Shown one piece after another: positions 27,430 through 36,501 of a DNA stretch of 64,000 nucleotides (positions are counted from its first letter, which is position 1; every line of letters starts with the position of its first letter). Made by a program: the position numbers and the translations under genes. The DNA is from JAJDYQ01 sp963662865 (lineage in GTDB: Bacteria; Pseudomonadota; Gammaproteobacteria; JAJDYQ01): positions 558,001 to 622,000 of the forward strand of contig OY759969.1 in the NCBI GenBank assembly GCA_963662865.1. The letters run 5' to 3'. The notes under the pieces are model-generated. The model did no database searches, was not told the origin of the DNA, and worked only from the letters and a program-made list of their open reading frames with translations.

Positions 27430-27966
27430 TCATCCCAGCTCTTCAATTATCAGACTGGAATTGGTATAGACGCAGATACCGGCAGCGACATTAAGGCCCT
27501 TTTCCACGATATCACGAGCTGACAGTGTCGTATTTTCAAGCAATGCAACGGCTGCAGACAAGGCGAACATACCGCCGGAACCAATCGCCATAATATCGTT
27601 TTCAGGCTGAACGATGTCGCCGTTACCTGAAATGACCAGCGAAGTCTCGTGATCAGCGACTGCCAGCATGGCCTCCAGCCGCCTCAACATACGGTCGGTT
27701 CGCCAATCCTTGGCCAATTCGACTGCGGCCCGCATCAGATTTCCACTATAAGCTTCCAGCTTACCCTCAAAGCGATCAAGCAGGGTAAAGGCATCGGCGG
27801 TGCCGCCGGCGAATCCGGCAAGTACCTTCTCATTATACAGGCGGCGGACTTTGCGGGCATCGCCTTTCATGATGGTATTGCCTAACGAGACCTGACCGTC
27901 CCCGCCGACGGCAACCCTGCCGTCACGGCGGGCGGACAGGATCGTAGTACCTTCGAATTGCTCCAT
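27430..27966 (-). CDS. hslV: ATP-dependent protease peptidase subunit HslV
   Basis: About 178 residues from the ATG at 27966 ('MEQFEGTTILSARRDG'); a GTG three codons upstream is an alternative. Removal of the leader exposes the N-terminal threonine nucleophile of 'TTILSARR'. 'VGGDGQVSLGNTIMKGDARK', 'LAGFAGGTADAFTL' and 'AIGSGGMFALSAA' are family blocks. Twelve subunits form the proteolytic core of HslVU. First gene of hslV-hslU-DUF971 on the minus strand. Confidence 0.96.
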   Translation of the reverse strand: MEQFEGTTILSARRDGRVAVGGDGQVSLGNTIMKGDARKVRRLYNEKVLAGFAGGTADAFTLLDRFEGKLEAYSGNLMRAAVELAKDWRTDRMLRRLEAMLAVADHETSLVISGNGDIVQPENDIMAIGSGGMFALSAAVALLENTTLSARDIVEKGLNVAAGICVYTNSSLIIEELG

Positions 27967-28191
27967 GCCTGGCACTTTTTAAGTGAAAAAGAAGCAGGCA
28001 TTCTACATGAAAGCACAGGGCTCGCCTATATGGGCTGCAATTCGCAAAAAATCCAGCATCCCGGCGACAAAGGCAGCACGGACAACACTTCTCCTGAAAG
28101 GAGGTCGGCAGCACTGTCCGCGCTGCGGGCCTCAAAAAAAGCAGGACCCCGGACGGACCATCTCCAGTGTGAAGAATCGCTTGAACATTGA

Positions 28192-29949
28192 CTACCTGCC
28201 GGCGTTATCCGTTACGCTCAATGGCAGCGTAATCCAGAAAGAACTGCCTTCATCGGGTACGCTCGTCAAGCCGATTTCACCTTTCATTAACTGCAAGAGC
28301 TTTTGAGTTACCGCGAGGCCAATACCCGTACCCTCGATACCGGAAATATGGTCAATCCCGGCCCGCTCAAACGGCTGGAATATGGACGACTGCTGCTCCG
28401 GCGTCATGCCCATTCCGGTATCTGAAATAGTGATACGCAATTGATTGACAGGCACCAGCTCAGTAATAATCGTAACGGAACCATTGGCCCGATTGTACTT
28501 GATCGCATTAGACAGCAAATTAATCAGTATCTGCTTCAATCGCCGTCGGTCGGTCTGGAACACAGGGTTCTCGTTATCCGGAGCCCGGTTGCTGACCAGA
28601 ACATTGTCTTTTTCAGCAAGCGGCGCGGTCAGTTCGATACACTCCCTGACAAGCGTTTGAATATCAACCGATTCGTACTCCATCTCAAAGTGCCCGGCTT
28701 CGATTTTTGAAAGGTCCAGGATTTCATTGATTAACGCGAGCAGATGCTCGCCCGCAACAAGAATCTGCTGTACTGAAGCGATATCTTCTTCATCTTCCAG
28801 CTTCATTTCCAGTAATTGGGAAAACCCCAGAATGGCGTTCAGCGGGGTTCGGAGTTCATGGCTCATACCGGATAGAAACTCAGATTTTGCCCGGCTTGCG
28901 GACTCTGCCTCATCCCGTGCGTTGATGAGCATTTGTTCATACTGCTGACGCTCCGTCATATCACGCAACAGGCAGGAAACAATCGTCATATCCTCCAGCT
29001 TTATCGGCGTCGTGACCAGTTCGACCATAAACTGATGGCCATCATGGTGAGTGGCCGTGGTTTTTATATATTGGGAAGCCCTGACATTGATTTCGGACAA
29101 TGCAAGCAAATCGCCGACACTGCGGTTATTAAGTTCCTCTATCTGATAACCGAATAATTTTTCCGCGGCAGTATTGGAAAGCAGGATATTACCGTTATCG
29201 TTCAGGGTGATCAGGGCGTCCGCCATATCCGATAGCAGATTACGCTGGAATATGCTGATGTATTCCAGGTATTTACCCTTCTCGGTCGCCTCCAACCGGG
29301 TTTTGATATTGGTCAGGGTAACATTATAGACTCTCACGGCGGTGAGACAGAGGAAAATGATGGCATAAGACAATACCGCGCCCAGGGAATAGGCCAGATA
29401 TTTGTCCTGCATAAACATCACAACATTAAGCGGGAGAATGGCAAGGACAATAAGTGCAACCGACGGCTGCCACTGAAAGGCGTGCGTCGCCACCGCACCT
29501 GCGCTGATGGCAAACACGGTAAACGCGAGAGCAACCTGCAATACAGGAGAATCAGGAACAAAAAACCACAGAGCCCCTATTCCCCAGATAAGCCCTGAGA
29601 CGATAGCTCCAGCCAAAAACAGCCTTTGCCAGATCGCATCGGAAAACCGGGATTCCCTTTTACTGAACAGGTACGCCAGCAACAGGCGTATGCAGGACAC
29701 GACAACCAGGGTCAAGAGCCAGAATAACAACTCGCCATGCGGCGAAATTGGCCACAGGAACGCGGCGAACAGGAAGCCGGCGACAATATTGCTGAAACCG
29801 CTGATAAACAGCGACTTATAAAGCAGGGTTATCTGCTCATGCAGCACATCTCTGTGATAGGAATCCCCGGATAAGCCATAGTTGAAAGGTTCCGTACCAC
29901 CATGATAAATGGCATCGGATACGTTTGAATAGCCGCGTCCAGTGGCCAT
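28192..29949 (-). CDS. Membrane-bound PAS sensor histidine kinase
   Basis: 585 residues. The N-terminal 210 residues hold about six membrane helices without a large periplasmic domain. A PAS domain follows ('MADALITLNDNGNILLSN' ... 'EKLFGYQIEELNNRSV'), then HisKA with the phospho-acceptor in 'GMSHELRTPLNAILGF' (near residue 360) and an HATPase_c domain with N box 'LINLLSNAIKYN', 'DTGMGM' and 'GTGIGLAV'. No receiver domain is fused and no response regulator gene is adjacent, so it is an orphan whose signal and partner are unknown. Confidence 0.92.
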   Translation of the reverse strand: MATGRGYSNVSDAIYHGGTEPFNYGLSGDSYHRDVLHEQITLLYKSLFISGFSNIVAGFLFAAFLWPISPHGELLFWLLTLVVVSCIRLLLAYLFSKRESRFSDAIWQRLFLAGAIVSGLIWGIGALWFFVPDSPVLQVALAFTVFAISAGAVATHAFQWQPSVALIVLAILPLNVVMFMQDKYLAYSLGAVLSYAIIFLCLTAVRVYNVTLTNIKTRLEATEKGKYLEYISIFQRNLLSDMADALITLNDNGNILLSNTAAEKLFGYQIEELNNRSVGDLLALSEINVRASQYIKTTATHHDGHQFMVELVTTPIKLEDMTIVSCLLRDMTERQQYEQMLINARDEAESASRAKSEFLSGMSHELRTPLNAILGFSQLLEMKLEDEEDIASVQQILVAGEHLLALINEILDLSKIEAGHFEMEYESVDIQTLVRECIELTAPLAEKDNVLVSNRAPDNENPVFQTDRRRLKQILINLLSNAIKYNRANGSVTIITELVPVNQLRITISDTGMGMTPEQQSSIFQPFERAGIDHISGIEGTGIGLAVTQKLLQLMKGEIGLTSVPDEGSSFWITLPLSVTDNAGR

Positions 29950-30122
29950 CTAGGTGCTCCCTGCAAAACCCGGCCTGCCGGCGTTCGCACGACCACTCTC
30001 ATACCGTGCATCGCCCCCGGCCACTCCGCCAGACTCATTGAGGTCTGGCACCAATCCGTTGACGCCTTCTCGACTCCCGGCGCTGACACCATCGCCGAGG
30101 TTTGTATACATCGAATCCGCTG

Positions 30123-30305
30123 TCACGCCATACCCAACCTTCTGCATCTTTTGTTGCTGTTGATAATGTACTGCATTGAGGGGTGTAATCCCAACCCTTT
30201 GTGTGATCGTATGCCGTTGTATCTGACCAGCCAATCGGTCAGTCTTTCATTAAACAACCCCGGCTGTGAGCAGCAGGTTTGCAGTCAACAAACCATTCCA
30301 GGGCA
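30123..30305 (-). pseudogene. Integrase/transposase C-terminal remnant
   Basis: On the minus strand the frame ending in the TGA at 30123-30125 reads 'LFNERLTDWLVRYNGIRSHK' then 'GLGLHPSMQYI', the C-terminal motif of IS3/IS481-type integrases (YN-x-x-R-x-H-x-x-LG). Just upstream 'EWFVDCKPAAHSRG' in another frame looks like the preceding segment, so there is a frameshift. Nothing else of the element remains between the histidine kinase and the autotransporter. The rest of 29950-30477 shows no gene. Confidence 0.6.
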
Positions 30306-30477
30306 GTCCGACCAAAGCCCATTTTAAGGTACTGCCTATTCTGGATTTGTCGGATAAGTCCACAGGCAGACAATCCGGTTGGCCTGAATCAGGCGGAATA
30401 GAAACCCGAATAGAAACGCAGCAGGGCGGCAATAACCGGTGCGCCGGGAGTGATATGCCCGGCGGCCATGCCAGAGA

Positions 30478-33400
30478 CTACCAGCGCAGCTTCCACTGTG
30501 CGCCGATGCCGTGGTTGGTTTTGCCTTCACCGTCCCGGCGGCGCAGCGCCTTGACGTCCAACTCGGTATCCAGGGTGCCCGGTGCCGACAACAGGCGCCA
30601 GCCCAGGGTCAGGTCGTGCCCGGCATCGGACGACGACAGGCCCGCATACGGGATGCCGGTGGCGCCGTCACTCAGGGCCAGGCCCCACTCGCCCTCCAGG
30701 CTCCAGCGACCGGAGGCCGGGCCGGGCTGTGATGAATCTTCCTCCAACGCATCCGACAACAGCCGCTCCAGGCCACCCGAGGCTGGGGCGGTACCGTATT
30801 CCTGACGTAGACTCAGCGATGGGCCATGGGCGGAACCCGGTCTCAGGTCGTAGCGCAGCGAACCGGACACGCCCCACTCACGCCGCTCGGCGGCCTCATG
30901 ATCCAGCAGACGCCGGCCACGCAGGTCAATGGTCAGGCCTCTGGAGGGCAACTGCCAACTGATGCCGCCGCCCAGTTCCACGCCCAGGCCGTCGCTGGTA
31001 TCGCCGCCGTCATAACGCATCCCCAACTCCAGTTCCGGAATCAACCGGCCACCGTCCGCCTGCGGCAACTGCCAGGACCACTCCAGGCCCATTCGGAAAC
31101 GCTGCGTGTCCGCCGTCAGGCCCGATACACCGTCGGCATCGTCCGACTCAATACGCGCCAGCGCCGCATCCGAGATCAGCGTCAACGTCAGGCCGCCCTC
31201 TTCTAGCGGGCGCTCCAGCAATATTCCGCGCACACCGGCCGAGGCCGATCTCTGCTCGATGTCATGCTCCGTACTCATCGTGACCGAAGTCTGCTCCAGC
31301 TCGCCACGGCCATAACTCGCCGCCGCCCATAACTGCAATCTCTCGGTTACGTTATGCCGGATATACGGCAGCAGCGAGGTCAGTGTGCTCGACAACTCGC
31401 CCTGTTCCGAAGCACCGCTCCAGTCGCCATCGCCGTCGCTGTACGACAGCGCCAGACCGAGCAGCGTGCGGCCATTGTCACGATCCACGCCCAGCAGGCC
31501 GGTGGTCACCTCGCCATCCACCGCGATGCCGTCCTGGTCATCCTCGTAGCGCGAGTACGACGCCTGGCCCCACACCGAAACTCCGTTCTCCCCGCCGCGG
31601 TGCACAAAGCGGCTGCCGCGCAGCATATCGCGCAGCGACAGTGTCCTGGACAGATTCAATAGCCGGTCAACCGAACCGGCGCCCAGGCCATCACCGCCGC
31701 CTCCGCCTTGACCGAAACCGTCCGCGCCCAAACCATATCCCGCTCCATATCCCGTGTCGGTTCCATTACCGCCCCCATGCAGCGCTCGACCAGCGGACAG
31801 GCCACTCACATTGCCCGATAGCCCCGGTTGATCGGCCACCGACAAGCGGTAATCCAGGCCGCCCAGCATATGCTCTACCGCCGTCAGACCGAAGCGCGGC
31901 AGCCAGGCTTCCTGTGCCGCCTGCATCTCCTGCATCGCCCCCGTACCGACCGGTGCCGCGTCGTCGTCGGTGATCGTCAATGTGTGCACACGACCGGTGC
32001 CCACCGTGTAACCCGTGCCAGTGCCCAGAATCAGTATCACCGTCTCGCTGCCCTCTTGTGTGCTGTCATCGGTGATGATCACGGGAATCTCGATGCTGGA
32101 CGCACTCGCAGACGCCACGACCGTGCCGGTCAGCGCGGCGTAGTCGGCGCTCATCGTCGCCGTGCTGGTGCCGGCCACCATGTAGCTGATCGTGGTGTTC
32201 GCGGTCGGCGCCGGACTTAGATTGACCACTACGTTGTACGTACCCGATCCTTCGTTGGTGGTGAAGCTGGGCACGGCGAACGAGGCGACCGGCTCGTCGT
32301 CGTCGGTGACCGTGACTGCCACTGTGTCTATGGCCAGACCATCCGGGTAACCCGCACCGTCGCCGTCGCCGCTTTCTATACTATGGCTGATGGTCGCCGT
32401 GCGGTTACCGCCAACGTTGTCGTTGACGCTCGTCACCGTCACCGTCTGCGCCGTACTCCAGTTGCCCGCCGCGAACGTCAGGCTGGCTGCGCTCACGGTC
32501 GCCGCACTGGGCGTGTCGGAGGCCACCGTAATCTCCACATCGCCGGCTGGTTGTGTGTTCAGCACCACGGTGTACATGTCTGTACCGTCAGGCTCAGCGA
32601 CCGTTACCCTGGCCTCGCTGACGGTCACGCCCGCCGTGTCGTTGTCGGCGATCGTCAGTGTGTGCACACGATCGGTGCCCAGCGTGTAACCCGAACCTGC
32701 GGTCAGGTTCAGTATGACCGTCTCGCTGGTCTCGCTCACGCTGTCCTCGGTTATGGCCACGGGAATATTAACGCTGGATGCGTCCACGGACGCCACGACC
32801 GTGCCGGTCAGCGTGGTGTAGTCGGTGCCGGGTATCGCTGTGCCGGCACTGTCCACCGTGTAGGTGATCGTGGTGGCCACGGCTGGCGCCGGACTCAGAT
32901 TGACCACTACGTTGTACGTGCCCGAGCCTTCGCTGGTGGTGAAGCTGGTCACGGCGAATGAGGCGACCGGCAGGTCATTGTCGTCGATCGTCACTACCAC
33001 TGCACCCGTTACCCCGCTATAGGCTGTTGTGCCCGAGGCCGTGTGCGTCAGCGTCACTGTGTCGTCCGCTGCGTCGGCGTCGTCCTCAGCCGCCGCCACC
33101 ATCACCGTCTGTACCGTGTCCCAGTCGGTCATCGTGAACGTCAGACTGGTTTCGTCCGGCGTCAGGTCGGTGCCGGTGTGACCCGTGACCGTCACCGTGA
33201 CATCCCCCGTCGGGGCGGTGGCCAGGGATACCGGGTAACCGACACTGGCACCTTCGGCGACCGTCAGGGTCGGCGGCAGCACAATGGTCGGATCCTCCGC
33301 GATGGCGAAGGCCAAGCTGTCTGTGCCGCTGGCGCCGCCGCCCAGGCCGCTGCCGGAGCTGCTGGCCAGGGTGCCCAGGGCGATGGTGATGGTCTCGCTG

Positions 33401-35379
33401 GCGTCGGGCGTGTCGGTCTGCACGGCCAGGATCAGGGTGGCGGTGGCCGCAGCCGGGCCGGTAAATGTCACCGTGCCGGCGGTGCCGCTGTTCGGGATGT
33501 CGTAGGCGATGTTGTTCGCCGGGGTGCCGGTCAGGGTGTAGTCCGTGCCTCGATCGGCGGTACCGCCCAGGGTCAGCGGTACGGCCAGGCTTTCTCCGGC
33601 GACCAGGGCGCGGCTCAGAGTGACGGTGAGGTTGCGGGTAACACCCTCACTGATATCGCCCGCCGTGCCCGCCAGGGTCACTGTGGTGGCGTCGTCGTCG
33701 CTGACCTGCACCATGGCTGAGGACGGTATCCCGACGGTGTAACCGGTGCCGTCCGCTATGGTCACTGTGAGGGTGCCGTTAGGTTCGTCGGTGTTGTCGG
33801 CCTGTGTGTCGATGTCAATGGTGGTCGTGGTGGTGCCGCCGGTCAGGGTGGCCATGCGTGTGCCTTCGTTGCCGGCGGTCAGATAATCACTGGGGGCGGC
33901 GGCGTCCGTGACGGTCAGCCTGATCGGCAGGTTGGCCGCCGGGGCGCGGTTGGTGGTCACGGTGAAGGTCGCGGCGCTGCCTTCGGTGGTTGTGGGGCCG
34001 CTGGTGATGCGGATGGTCAGCGGGTCTTCGATGTTGAAGTTGTCCAGTGAGTCGGTACCCGTGGCACCGCCGCCCAGGCCGGTGCCGGAGTTGCTGTCCA
34101 GGGTGCCCAGGCCGATGATGACGGTCTCGCCGGTGGTTTCGTCGTTGTTGTCGGTGGTCGCGCTCAAGGTCAGGGTGGCGCTGGCGGCCGATGGGCCGGT
34201 GAAGGTCACGGTGCCTGTGGCGCTGTTCAGGCCGGTGTAGGTGACGCCGTTTGCCGTGGCGCCGGTGACGGTGTAGTCCGTGCCCGGTAGCGCTGCGCCC
34301 ATGAAGGTCAGTGGCACCGGCAGTGTCTCGCCTGCGGCCAGGGTGCGGCCCAGGGTGACGGTGATGGCTTTGGTGGTGCCTTCTATGATGTTGCCCGTGG
34401 CGCCCGCCAGGGTCACTGTGGTGGCGTCGTTGTCGATCACGGTCGCGGTGATGGGGGCCAGGGTGAGGTTGTAGTTGGTGTCCGTGGAGGTGGCGGCGTG
34501 GGTAATGGTCACTTCCTGATTGGCGGCGTCGTCGTCGTTATCTTCCCCGGTGACGGTGAAGGTCTGGGCCATGTTCCAGTTGGCGCTGGTGAATACCAGG
34601 TTGTTGGGGTTGACCGTGGCGGTGGTTGGTGTGCTTGAGGTGGGTGTGATGGTCACGTTTGCGGTGGGTTGTGTGTCCAGCACCATGTCGTATTCGTCTG
34701 TGCCGCCTTCGGTGGGTGTGGTGGCGTCCGCCGTCTCGGTGAAAGTCACGCTCCCTGCGTCGTCGTTGGTAATGGTGAAGGTGGCGCTGCCGGCAGTTGT
34801 GGAGATGACGACGTCGTTGGGGGTTTGAATACCGAATGTAGCACGCACCAGAGTCACGGTCACTGTTTCGTCGGGTTCAATCGCCGTGTCGCCGTTTATC
34901 CGGATCTTGTACTGAACGCTGGCCACATTGGAGGGTACATTAAGATTAACGAAATTCGCTCCTATAGTAGGCACAGCATTGTTGGTGAAGGTGTACTGGT
35001 AGTCGTTGCTGTCACCACGGGTGGCGGTGCCACCCAATTGGATTTCAAGCGGAAAAACCTGCGCACGAGGTGGATCGATGGTCACCGTTACGGTCGCGCC
35101 GTCGGTAATTCCCGAATTGCCTTCGGCTGCCATGGCGGGTTCGATGTTGATCGATACGGTGTGGGTGGTCTGGGCGAAGGCCGGTGCCGCAAGGCCGACG
35201 AGCAGCACGGCGGCAAGGCCGCGGCGCAGACAGAGGAGGGTAGAGGCGAACCGGCGGAATGCCGGGTGCTGCGCTAATCGACGGCGAGGCTCAGGCCGAA
35301 TATCTCGATTGGGGGGGGGGGGGGGGGGTATTAAATTGTGTATGGCGCTTGTGGCGTGTTTTACGGGCATGGTGACCAT
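30478..35379 (-). CDS. Giant Calx-beta repeat autotransporter, phase-variable start region
   Basis: 1633 residues from the ATG at 35379, which has AAAGGAG eight bases upstream; TTG/ATG codons further out lack this. Residues 18-23 are six prolines encoded by a run of 18 C. Then comes a basic region, a signal peptide ('LAAVLLVGLAAPAFA'), about nine Calx-beta-like modules ending in motifs such as 'TITDDDA' and 'VHTLTIADND', a glycine-rich linker, and a C-terminal outer-membrane barrel of about 430 residues ('GVSVWGQASYSRYEDDQDG' ... ending 'WKLRW' with terminal aromatic). It is a surface protein exposing calcium-binding adhesion modules through its own barrel (type V secretion). No neighbour shares its strand closely. 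Adhesion is inferred from the architecture. Confidence 0.85.
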   Translation of the reverse strand: MVTMPVKHATSAIHNLIPPPPPPNRDIRPEPRRRLAQHPAFRRFASTLLCLRRGLAAVLLVGLAAPAFAQTTHTVSINIEPAMAAEGNSGITDGATVTVTIDPPRAQVFPLEIQLGGTATRGDSNDYQYTFTNNAVPTIGANFVNLNVPSNVASVQYKIRINGDTAIEPDETVTVTLVRATFGIQTPNDVVISTTAGSATFTITNDDAGSVTFTETADATTPTEGGTDEYDMVLDTQPTANVTITPTSSTPTTATVNPNNLVFTSANWNMAQTFTVTGEDNDDDAANQEVTITHAATSTDTNYNLTLAPITATVIDNDATTVTLAGATGNIIEGTTKAITVTLGRTLAAGETLPVPLTFMGAALPGTDYTVTGATANGVTYTGLNSATGTVTFTGPSAASATLTLSATTDNNDETTGETVIIGLGTLDSNSGTGLGGGATGTDSLDNFNIEDPLTIRITSGPTTTEGSAATFTVTTNRAPAANLPIRLTVTDAAAPSDYLTAGNEGTRMATLTGGTTTTTIDIDTQADNTDEPNGTLTVTIADGTGYTVGIPSSAMVQVSDDDATTVTLAGTAGDISEGVTRNLTVTLSRALVAGESLAVPLTLGGTADRGTDYTLTGTPANNIAYDIPNSGTAGTVTFTGPAAATATLILAVQTDTPDASETITIALGTLASSSGSGLGGGASGTDSLAFAIAEDPTIVLPPTLTVAEGASVGYPVSLATAPTGDVTVTVTGHTGTDLTPDETSLTFTMTDWDTVQTVMVAAAEDDADAADDTVTLTHTASGTTAYSGVTGAVVVTIDDNDLPVASFAVTSFTTSEGSGTYNVVVNLSPAPAVATTITYTVDSAGTAIPGTDYTTLTGTVVASVDASSVNIPVAITEDSVSETSETVILNLTAGSGYTLGTDRVHTLTIADNDTAGVTVSEARVTVAEPDGTDMYTVVLNTQPAGDVEITVASDTPSAATVSAASLTFAAGNWSTAQTVTVTSVNDNVGGNRTATISHSIESGDGDGAGYPDGLAIDTVAVTVTDDDEPVASFAVPSFTTNEGSGTYNVVVNLSPAPTANTTISYMVAGTSTATMSADYAALTGTVVASASASSIEIPVIITDDSTQEGSETVILILGTGTGYTVGTGRVHTLTITDDDAAPVGTGAMQEMQAAQEAWLPRFGLTAVEHMLGGLDYRLSVADQPGLSGNVSGLSAGRALHGGGNGTDTGYGAGYGLGADGFGQGGGGGDGLGAGSVDRLLNLSRTLSLRDMLRGSRFVHRGGENGVSVWGQASYSRYEDDQDGIAVDGEVTTGLLGVDRDNGRTLLGLALSYSDGDGDWSGASEQGELSSTLTSLLPYIRHNVTERLQLWAAASYGRGELEQTSVTMSTEHDIEQRSASAGVRGILLERPLEEGGLTLTLISDAALARIESDDADGVSGLTADTQRFRMGLEWSWQLPQADGGRLIPELELGMRYDGGDTSDGLGVELGGGISWQLPSRGLTIDLRGRRLLDHEAAERREWGVSGSLRYDLRPGSAHGPSLSLRQEYGTAPASGGLERLLSDALEEDSSQPGPASGRWSLEGEWGLALSDGATGIPYAGLSSSDAGHDLTLGWRLLSAPGTLDTELDVKALRRRDGEGKTNHGIGAQWKLRW
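35311..35328 (-). repeat. 18-base homopolymer (poly-C on the coding strand) in the autotransporter gene
   Basis: Eighteen G in a row on the plus strand, the longest homopolymer in the window. It lies inside the coding region 17 codons after the start and before the signal peptide. As read, 18 is a multiple of 3 and the gene is ON; loss or gain of one base would shift the frame before any exported part is made. Confidence 0.9.
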
Positions 35380-35387
35380 GATTGTTG

Positions 35388-35394
35388 CTCCTTT
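35388..35394 (-). promoter_or_regulatory. Ribosome binding site deciding the autotransporter start
   Basis: AAAGGAG on the minus strand, with 8 bases between its GGAG and the ATG at 35379. It supports translation starting inside the open frame and just upstream of the poly-C tract. Confidence 0.75.
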
Positions 35395-35588
35395 GTTTCG
35401 ACGGTGTTCAATCGGCTTTGCGGGCCGGTTCATTTCCAATTTGTTTCAATTTTCTCTATTCGGTCTTCTCTGTGCAGGCCTGACTCCCAGGGTCGGTTCA
35501 GGGTTGCTGCCTGCTATTTGAGCTATTCTAGTTCCAGTCGGGACGGATTGCAAGCCCTTGTCCTGATTCGGTTTCTGATGAGATTTGA

Positions 35589-36452
35589 TTAGCTTTGCCT
35601 TGACACGGTGTGAATCAGCGCTGCGCCGCCGACAACACATAACGCGCCAATCAGGGTAGCGACAGCCAGGGTTTCATTGAGTAAGGCCATGCCCCATAAT
35701 ACGCCAAATACGGGGACGAGCAGGGTAACCGAAGCGGTTTTGCTGGCACCGATTTTTTTGATGAGGTCGAAATACAGTACAAAGGCCAGCGCAGTGGAAC
35801 AGGTGCCGAGAATGAGTGGGGCTTGTAGCTGGGTCAGGGTTGGCAGGCTGTTCGGTTGCCCGCCAATCAGCCATAAAGCAATGGTGGAAGACAGCAGGCT
35901 GATAAACGCGGAAAACAGCGGTTTGACGGTAGTGAGGTAGCGCTTGCTTAAATTGATGGCCAGGGCATAACACAGCCCGGCCAGCAGGCATAAGCTGAGC
36001 GCTAATACGGTTTGTTGGGCATTGCCGTAGCTGTCGATGCTGTTGCCAAATAAAATCACCAGGCCGGTTATACCCAGAATGGTGCCTGTGACCTGACGTT
36101 TGGAAAATGCCTCATCTAACCATAGTACGGCAATGATGGCGGTAAAAATCAGGGTGGAGGCGTTCAAAATCGATACCAGGCCAGACTGTAATGTCAGCGT
36201 GGCTTGAGCCAGCAGTACAAAGGGAATGGCCGAGTTGAACAAACCGATAAGGCATAAAATCGCACCTGTTTTAAGGCTTAATCGCTGTCCCTGTTGCCAC
36301 AGGATGATGATCGGTAGTAAGCACGCGGTTGCAATGGCAACCCGCATCCAGATAATGCCGATGCTGCCGAAGTCCTGTGCACCGATTTTCATCAATACAA
36401 AGGAGGCGCCCCACAGGGTGGCTAAAAGCATGAATTGCAGTGTGATTCTCAT
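35589..36452 (-). CDS. EamA-family (DMT) membrane transporter
   Basis: 287 residues with ten predicted membrane helices arranged as two EamA repeats. The N-terminus 'LQFMLLATLWGASFVLMKIG' and the 'LNASTLIFTAIIAVLWLDEA' region of the first repeat are typical of the drug/metabolite transporter superfamily. Substrate cannot be read from sequence; candidates for such proteins are amino acids and other small metabolites. About 50 bp separates it from argA on the same strand, so co-transcription with argA is possible. Confidence 0.88.
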   Translation of the reverse strand: MRITLQFMLLATLWGASFVLMKIGAQDFGSIGIIWMRVAIATACLLPIIILWQQGQRLSLKTGAILCLIGLFNSAIPFVLLAQATLTLQSGLVSILNASTLIFTAIIAVLWLDEAFSKRQVTGTILGITGLVILFGNSIDSYGNAQQTVLALSLCLLAGLCYALAINLSKRYLTTVKPLFSAFISLLSSTIALWLIGGQPNSLPTLTQLQAPLILGTCSTALAFVLYFDLIKKIGASKTASVTLLVPVFGVLWGMALLNETLAVATLIGALCVVGGAALIHTVSRQS

Positions 36453-36501
36453 TCTTCGGTCTTATGTCAAGGTGGCCCTGAACAGTCCCATATCAGGCTT
36501 G

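Noticed and set aside
27967..28191. Plus-strand open frames between hslV and the histidine kinase
   Set aside because: They overlap both real genes on the other strand and show no recognisable family.
30266..35521. Many long open frames on the plus strand opposite the autotransporter
   Set aside because: The gene is GC-rich and repetitive, which opens antisense frames; none has a domain, signal or ribosome binding site, whereas the minus frame has a signal peptide, repeats and a barrel.
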